A stretch of DNA of 9,282 nt from an uncultured Bacteroidota bacterium (GTDB lineage: Bacteria > Bacteroidota > Bacteroidia > Bacteroidales > SZUA-534), in the NCBI GenBank assembly GCA_937900725.1, contig CALCFP010000055.1:1-9282 (forward strand). Reading direction: 5' to 3'. Position numbers and translations under genes: made by a program. The notes under the pieces are model-generated. The model was not told where the DNA came from. It was given only the letters and a program-made list of their open reading frames with translations, and made no database searches. Below are positions 6,181 through 9,282 of the stretch, one piece after another (the stretch's first letter is position 1; every line of letters begins with the position of its first letter).

Positions 6181-6555
6181 ATGGCACCACTTATTTTGAA
6201 TGCAACTGAAGATACACCAGAAGTAATCTTCGACCCAAACACAGGAAAACTTTCAATGACAGGCACTTCAATACCAGAAAATGCGCGCAAATTTTACGAT
6301 CCGCTGATTGCATGGCTCGACGAATACTCCAAAAATCCGTCGGAAATCACCTCATTCAGTTTCAACTTCAAGTATTTCAACACTGCTTCGACAAAATATC
6401 TGTTCGACATAATGGTTTTGGCAAAGGACATTTCAAAGAATGGCAACTCGCTTGTCATAAACTGGTATTTTCCTGAAGATGATGACGATATGTATGAGGC
6501 AGGATTGGGTTTCTCAAAAATGCTTCGCTACCCTTTCAACTTTGTGAAAGCATAA
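6181..6555 (+). CDS. SiaC-family (DUF1987) regulatory phosphoprotein
   Basis: SiaC proteins are small STAS-like partner-switch proteins. In Pseudomonas aeruginosa SiaC is phosphorylated by SiaB, dephosphorylated by SiaA, and in its free form activates the diguanylate cyclase SiaD. This 124-residue protein has the family's length and motifs: GKLSMTGTSIPENARKFYDPL (22-42), the core FKYFNTASTKYLFDI (63-77) and the tail YPFNFVKA. T68 in FNTAST occupies the place of the phosphorylated T68 of P. aeruginosa SiaC. There is no signal peptide, so it is cytosolic. It is a single-gene unit with its own promoter and terminator; no SiaB-like kinase, PP2C phosphatase or GGDEF gene is in the window, so its output here is unknown. 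ATG 6181 is the only reasonable start. Confidence 0.9.
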   Translation: MAPLILNATEDTPEVIFDPNTGKLSMTGTSIPENARKFYDPLIAWLDEYSKNPSEITSFSFNFKYFNTASTKYLFDIMVLAKDISKNGNSLVINWYFPEDDDDMYEAGLGFSKMLRYPFNFVKA

Positions 6556-6576
6556 CTCTTATTTCCTCAAAATACT

Positions 6577-6611
6577 ACGCCACAATTGCACTGCCAGTTG
6601 TGGCGTTTTTT
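6577..6611 (+). terminator. Intrinsic terminator of the SiaC-family gene
   Basis: ACGCCACAA (6577-6585) pairs perfectly with TTGTGGCGT (6598-6606), and a run of six T (6606-6611) follows. It begins 21 bp after the SiaC stop codon. The T-run overlaps the TAA stop of the convergent peptidase gene; read from that side the hairpin has only a weak U-run, so it may act partly in both directions. Confidence 0.88.
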
Positions 6612-9282
6612 ATTCTACTACAACTCTTTGCGACCTGTCGTCCACTTTTACAATGTAAATGCCAGATGTTGGCACTTTAATTTCCGTGCATTCGCAATTA
6701 CCTGTGTTTTTGTAGATTAGATACCCGACCACATTAAACACCGATATCTCAAATTTGGCATTTTCAACAATTATGGTTCTGTTGACTGCGTAAACCTTTG
6801 GATTTGAGACACTGGCATCGTCAACGACATCAACCCCGCCAATGACATTGACATAGAATTGGAACTTGCTTCCTGAATAATTGACTGTCAACATCTTTGA
6901 ACCGACAAATTCACTGTCAAAGCCTGTCACCATAGAGCCGTCAACAGCGACAGACACCGTAGAATCGTTGCTATATGTCACGTTGATAGTCGCTCCGTTC
7001 AAATCAAGCGTGTCGCCAATCTGATACATGAGTTTGTACGGCAACGACGAAATAGATACCGACTTGACAGTAGCAGGATTTACAGGTCCGAAATTTGGCA
7101 ACGATATGCTGAACATTGTGATGCAGTTGTCAATCTTGACAATGACAGTCTGTGATTCCGCCACCTGTGTATTTCCGACAATCATTTCATTTTTCATAGG
7201 CACTACCACCGACACGCCGTTGCTGTATTTTACATTGAGCATTCCGCCCGTCAAATCAAGCGTATCGCCCAAATTGTATGCCAATTTTACAGGAAGCGAC
7301 ACAACGGATATAGATGTGGCCAACTGAATTTCCGTCGGCTTTTCTTCATCTGCATTTATGGTGATTTCAAAAGACACTGTATGTTTTTCAAATTCAAGGA
7401 CTACAATCTGCATTCCTGCAATCCGGCTGTCGAAAGAGACAACCATAGCGCCACGCATTGATACAACCGCCGTGGAATCGTTGCTGTATGTCACATTGAG
7501 CATTCCACCTGTCAAATTCAAGGAATCGCCTACAGTGTACACCAACTTGTCGGGATTTTGTGCAATGCTGACGGCAGTGACGACGACATTATGCACGGTG
7601 TCAGGAATGTAAGGTATGGTATCTATTGTATGTGGCACAGTGTCTTTAGGCTGAACTGTAAGCCTCACGTCGGCAACTGTAGTTTGGCTTACGGAAGCGA
7701 ACCGTAGCAATGTTGAATAATCGCCACTTTGCAGGTTGTGGCTGTCGATGGTCAAATTGATTGTGTCCGTCATACCCTTTGGTATGTCACCTTCGGTCTT
7801 GTCCATAGACAACCAGGCAACTTGCGGTTCGGCACTGACAATGAAAGAATTGTCACAATCGCCAATATTTGACAACACTATTTTGCTTACGCCAACTGTA
7901 TCGACTTTTTGAAAGACATCAACCGTTACAGGCAAGAGTTTGAGCAACGGACCATTTCCATTTAGCACTATGTCTTTTTTCAATGGCTGGCCATCAACCA
8001 CAGTAACCTCAACGGTTTGCGAGACATAACCTTCGGCACTGAATGTCAATTTGTAAGTACCTGACTTCAACAAGCGGTGATAGTCGCCAGCGCGGGCATC
8101 AGTCTCAACCCACGAGTTGTCCTTGTCAAAGCCATCTATGGTGACAGTTGCATTCAACGGATTGCCATAAATATCAGTGACTGTGCCATGGACGCCGTTC
8201 AAGCCATCGGAAAAATAATTAAGCAACGACCTGTAATTGCATTCCCAGATATATGGAAGGGTTGAGCCGCTGACTGTTTTAGACGAACTGATTTCAATAG
8301 TAGCCTCACGGCAATGTGCGTAATAATTGGCATAATCCTGCTGGCTACCTTTCACAGAGTACCACATGTATCCGTTGGTAAGCCCATTGGCATGATTATA
8401 GCAATCATCAGAAAAATAACCTGACCCGCCGCACTTTTGCGCGGTATCACGATATGCGCCGCCAACCATCCTCCACCAAGCCTCGTCAGATGTAGATTTC
8501 TTCCATGTGTCCCACGGATAATTGAAACATTCATTGTTTGCGTGAATGTTTGCCGACAATGTAAAATGATGTTTTTTGAAAAAATCCATCATTGCCAAAG
8601 TCTCTTGCTGCCAATCATCTTCATATGGATGTGGCGCAGTACCGTCTATGTGAGGAAAATCCCTGTTCAAGTCAACTAAATTGGCATTGCCACGCGTGGA
8701 ACTGCTAATTTCATTGTTTCCTCCACGGTACATTCCATCGGGGTTGTACAGAGGCAAAATCCAAAGTTCGGCATTGTCGACAAGGTTGGTTACGTTATCA
8801 ATCTTATGGTAGTTTTCAAGCAGATATTGGCACAAGTGAAGCACTGTCACCATACACACTTCCTCGTCACCGTGCATTGAGCCAGTACAAAGCATTTCAG
8901 GCTTTGCTGTGCTATCGTCATTTACGTCAGACGAAATTTTCACTGACAGGAGCCGTCTGCCTGAAGCCAATGTCCCAACAACCTCCAACTTACATATTGA
9001 CGGAAAGTCGGCTGCAAAATTCTGCATAATAGAGTCATAGACGGAATATGTAGGGTATCTATCCCATTTTTGCATGTCGCTGACCGTTTTTGCCATTTCA
9101 TATGTCAATTTCGATGCATTTTTGTCGGGACAGAGTTCGTATTCAATGCCCGTTTGCCTGAATGTCGCCATCTCCTTCGGACTTGCATAAGCCCAAACCT
9201 TCCCATTGTCAACCTTGTCTATGGACAACATTTGCGAAAGGCTGTCAACTGCCGCCGATATTTCAATTTCTATGCTGTCTGA
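6610..9282 (-). CDS. Secreted M14 zinc carboxypeptidase, multidomain, T9SS sorted (5' partial)
   Basis: This is a metallocarboxypeptidase that removes C-terminal residues from peptides. The frame stays open to base 9282: 17 codons precede the first in-window Met (9231), so the true start and signal peptide lie outside. Counting from that Met, residues 1-60 look propeptide-like. The M14 catalytic domain (about 60-335) has zinc ligands H120 and E123 (SMHGDEE) and H230 (NIHANNE), substrate-binding N189 and R190 (VDLNRDFP), and catalytic E313 (ATIEIS). Then come a CarboxypepD_reg-like domain (346-423), a BACON-like beta domain (about 433-527, VAWLSMDKTEGD), three Big_3-type Ig-like repeats (551-625, 636-710, 722-797) and a T9SS type A C-terminal domain (about 803-873). 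All catalytic residues are intact. It is likely exported and cell-surface anchored or released. Confidence 0.93.
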   Translation of the reverse strand, partial: SDSIEIEISAAVDSLSQMLSIDKVDNGKVWAYASPKEMATFRQTGIEYELCPDKNASKLTYEMAKTVSDMQKWDRYPTYSVYDSIMQNFAADFPSICKLEVVGTLASGRRLLSVKISSDVNDDSTAKPEMLCTGSMHGDEEVCMVTVLHLCQYLLENYHKIDNVTNLVDNAELWILPLYNPDGMYRGGNNEISSSTRGNANLVDLNRDFPHIDGTAPHPYEDDWQQETLAMMDFFKKHHFTLSANIHANNECFNYPWDTWKKSTSDEAWWRMVGGAYRDTAQKCGGSGYFSDDCYNHANGLTNGYMWYSVKGSQQDYANYYAHCREATIEISSSKTVSGSTLPYIWECNYRSLLNYFSDGLNGVHGTVTDIYGNPLNATVTIDGFDKDNSWVETDARAGDYHRLLKSGTYKLTFSAEGYVSQTVEVTVVDGQPLKKDIVLNGNGPLLKLLPVTVDVFQKVDTVGVSKIVLSNIGDCDNSFIVSAEPQVAWLSMDKTEGDIPKGMTDTINLTIDSHNLQSGDYSTLLRFASVSQTTVADVRLTVQPKDTVPHTIDTIPYIPDTVHNVVVTAVSIAQNPDKLVYTVGDSLNLTGGMLNVTYSNDSTAVVSMRGAMVVSFDSRIAGMQIVVLEFEKHTVSFEITINADEEKPTEIQLATSISVVSLPVKLAYNLGDTLDLTGGMLNVKYSNGVSVVVPMKNEMIVGNTQVAESQTVIVKIDNCITMFSISLPNFGPVNPATVKSVSISSLPYKLMYQIGDTLDLNGATINVTYSNDSTVSVAVDGSMVTGFDSEFVGSKMLTVNYSGSKFQFYVNVIGGVDVVDDASVSNPKVYAVNRTIIVENAKFEISVFNVVGYLIYKNTGNCECTEIKVPTSGIYIVKVDDRSQRVVVE
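6613..6825 (-). other. T9SS type A C-terminal sorting domain (within the M14 peptidase)
   Basis: The last 71 residues follow the family pattern: a short linker, VYAVNRTIIVENA, ISVFNVVGYLIY, then SGIYIVKVDDRSQRVVVE. Such domains direct proteins through the type IX system across the outer membrane and are cleaved during anchoring. The NCEC insertion (two Cys) before the last strands is unusual. Confidence 0.8.
6841..7581 (-). repeat. Three tandem Ig-like (Big_3-type) domain repeats within the M14 peptidase
   Basis: Each unit of about 75 residues has the pattern KL-x-Y-x-x-GD-x-L-(D/N)-L-x-G, then NV-x-YSN. The copies run approximately 7581-7357, 7326-7102 and 7068-6841. Equivalent bases are 261 and 252 bp apart, and the nucleotide sequence is still similar (for example the stretch coding GDTLDLTGGMLNV), which indicates internal duplication. 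Copy 2 is the most diverged in its second half. Confidence 0.85.

Noticed and set aside
7028..7612. Two similar plus-strand frames (7028-7327 and 7358-7612)
   Set aside because: They resemble each other only because they are antisense to the tandem Ig-like repeats of the peptidase.

Overview
The window looks like chromosomal DNA of a member of the Bacteroidota, most likely order Bacteroidales. Three observations point there. Promoter-like boxes match the Bacteroidetes -7 consensus TAnnTTTG. A secreted peptidase ends in a type IX secretion (T9SS) sorting domain. The CarB and ArgR proteins are of the type seen in this phylum. Genus cannot be decided from the sequence alone.

Layout. (1) 1-2325, minus strand: argR (arginine repressor), then a 43-codon small ORF that exactly fills the gap, then the first 567 codons of carB (carbamoyl-phosphate synthase large subunit), which runs off the left edge. 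(2) 2347-2678: a 332-bp divergent intergenic region with an argR promoter, a block of short repeats with a strong hairpin, and a promoter for the next gene. (3) 2679-3803, plus: a GT4 glycosyltransferase standing alone. (4) 3804-3865: convergent gap with an intrinsic terminator for the minus-strand gene. (5) 3866-5998, minus: an amidohydrolase-3 (YtcJ-like) lipoprotein followed 45 bp later by a periplasmic TlpA-like thioredoxin, probably one transcript. (6) 5999-6180: divergent promoter region. (7) 6181-6555, plus: a SiaC-family (DUF1987) phosphoprotein, closed by a clear terminator. (8) 6610-9282, minus: a large secreted M14 zinc carboxypeptidase with CarboxypepD_reg-like, BACON-like, three Big_3-type Ig-like domains and a T9SS C-terminal domain. 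Its frame is still open at the right edge, so the true start lies outside the window.

How the genes relate. argR and carB link naturally, because carbamoyl phosphate feeds arginine and pyrimidine synthesis. The amidohydrolase and thioredoxin are both envelope proteins. The other genes look like independent single-gene units.

The most interesting point is the amidohydrolase. It is full length and clearly in the family, but only the HxH metal motif survives. The conserved Lys, the His of HAIGD, the His of RIEH and the Asp of GTD are replaced by Gly, Gly, Asn and Asn. This suggests a pseudoenzyme with a different role. Secondary points are the small Arg-rich ORF between argR and carB, the CAD-like (eukaryote-like) CarB sequence, the SiaC protein without visible partners, and the repeat block at 2429-2618. 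I see no mobile element, CRISPR array, RNA gene or defence system.
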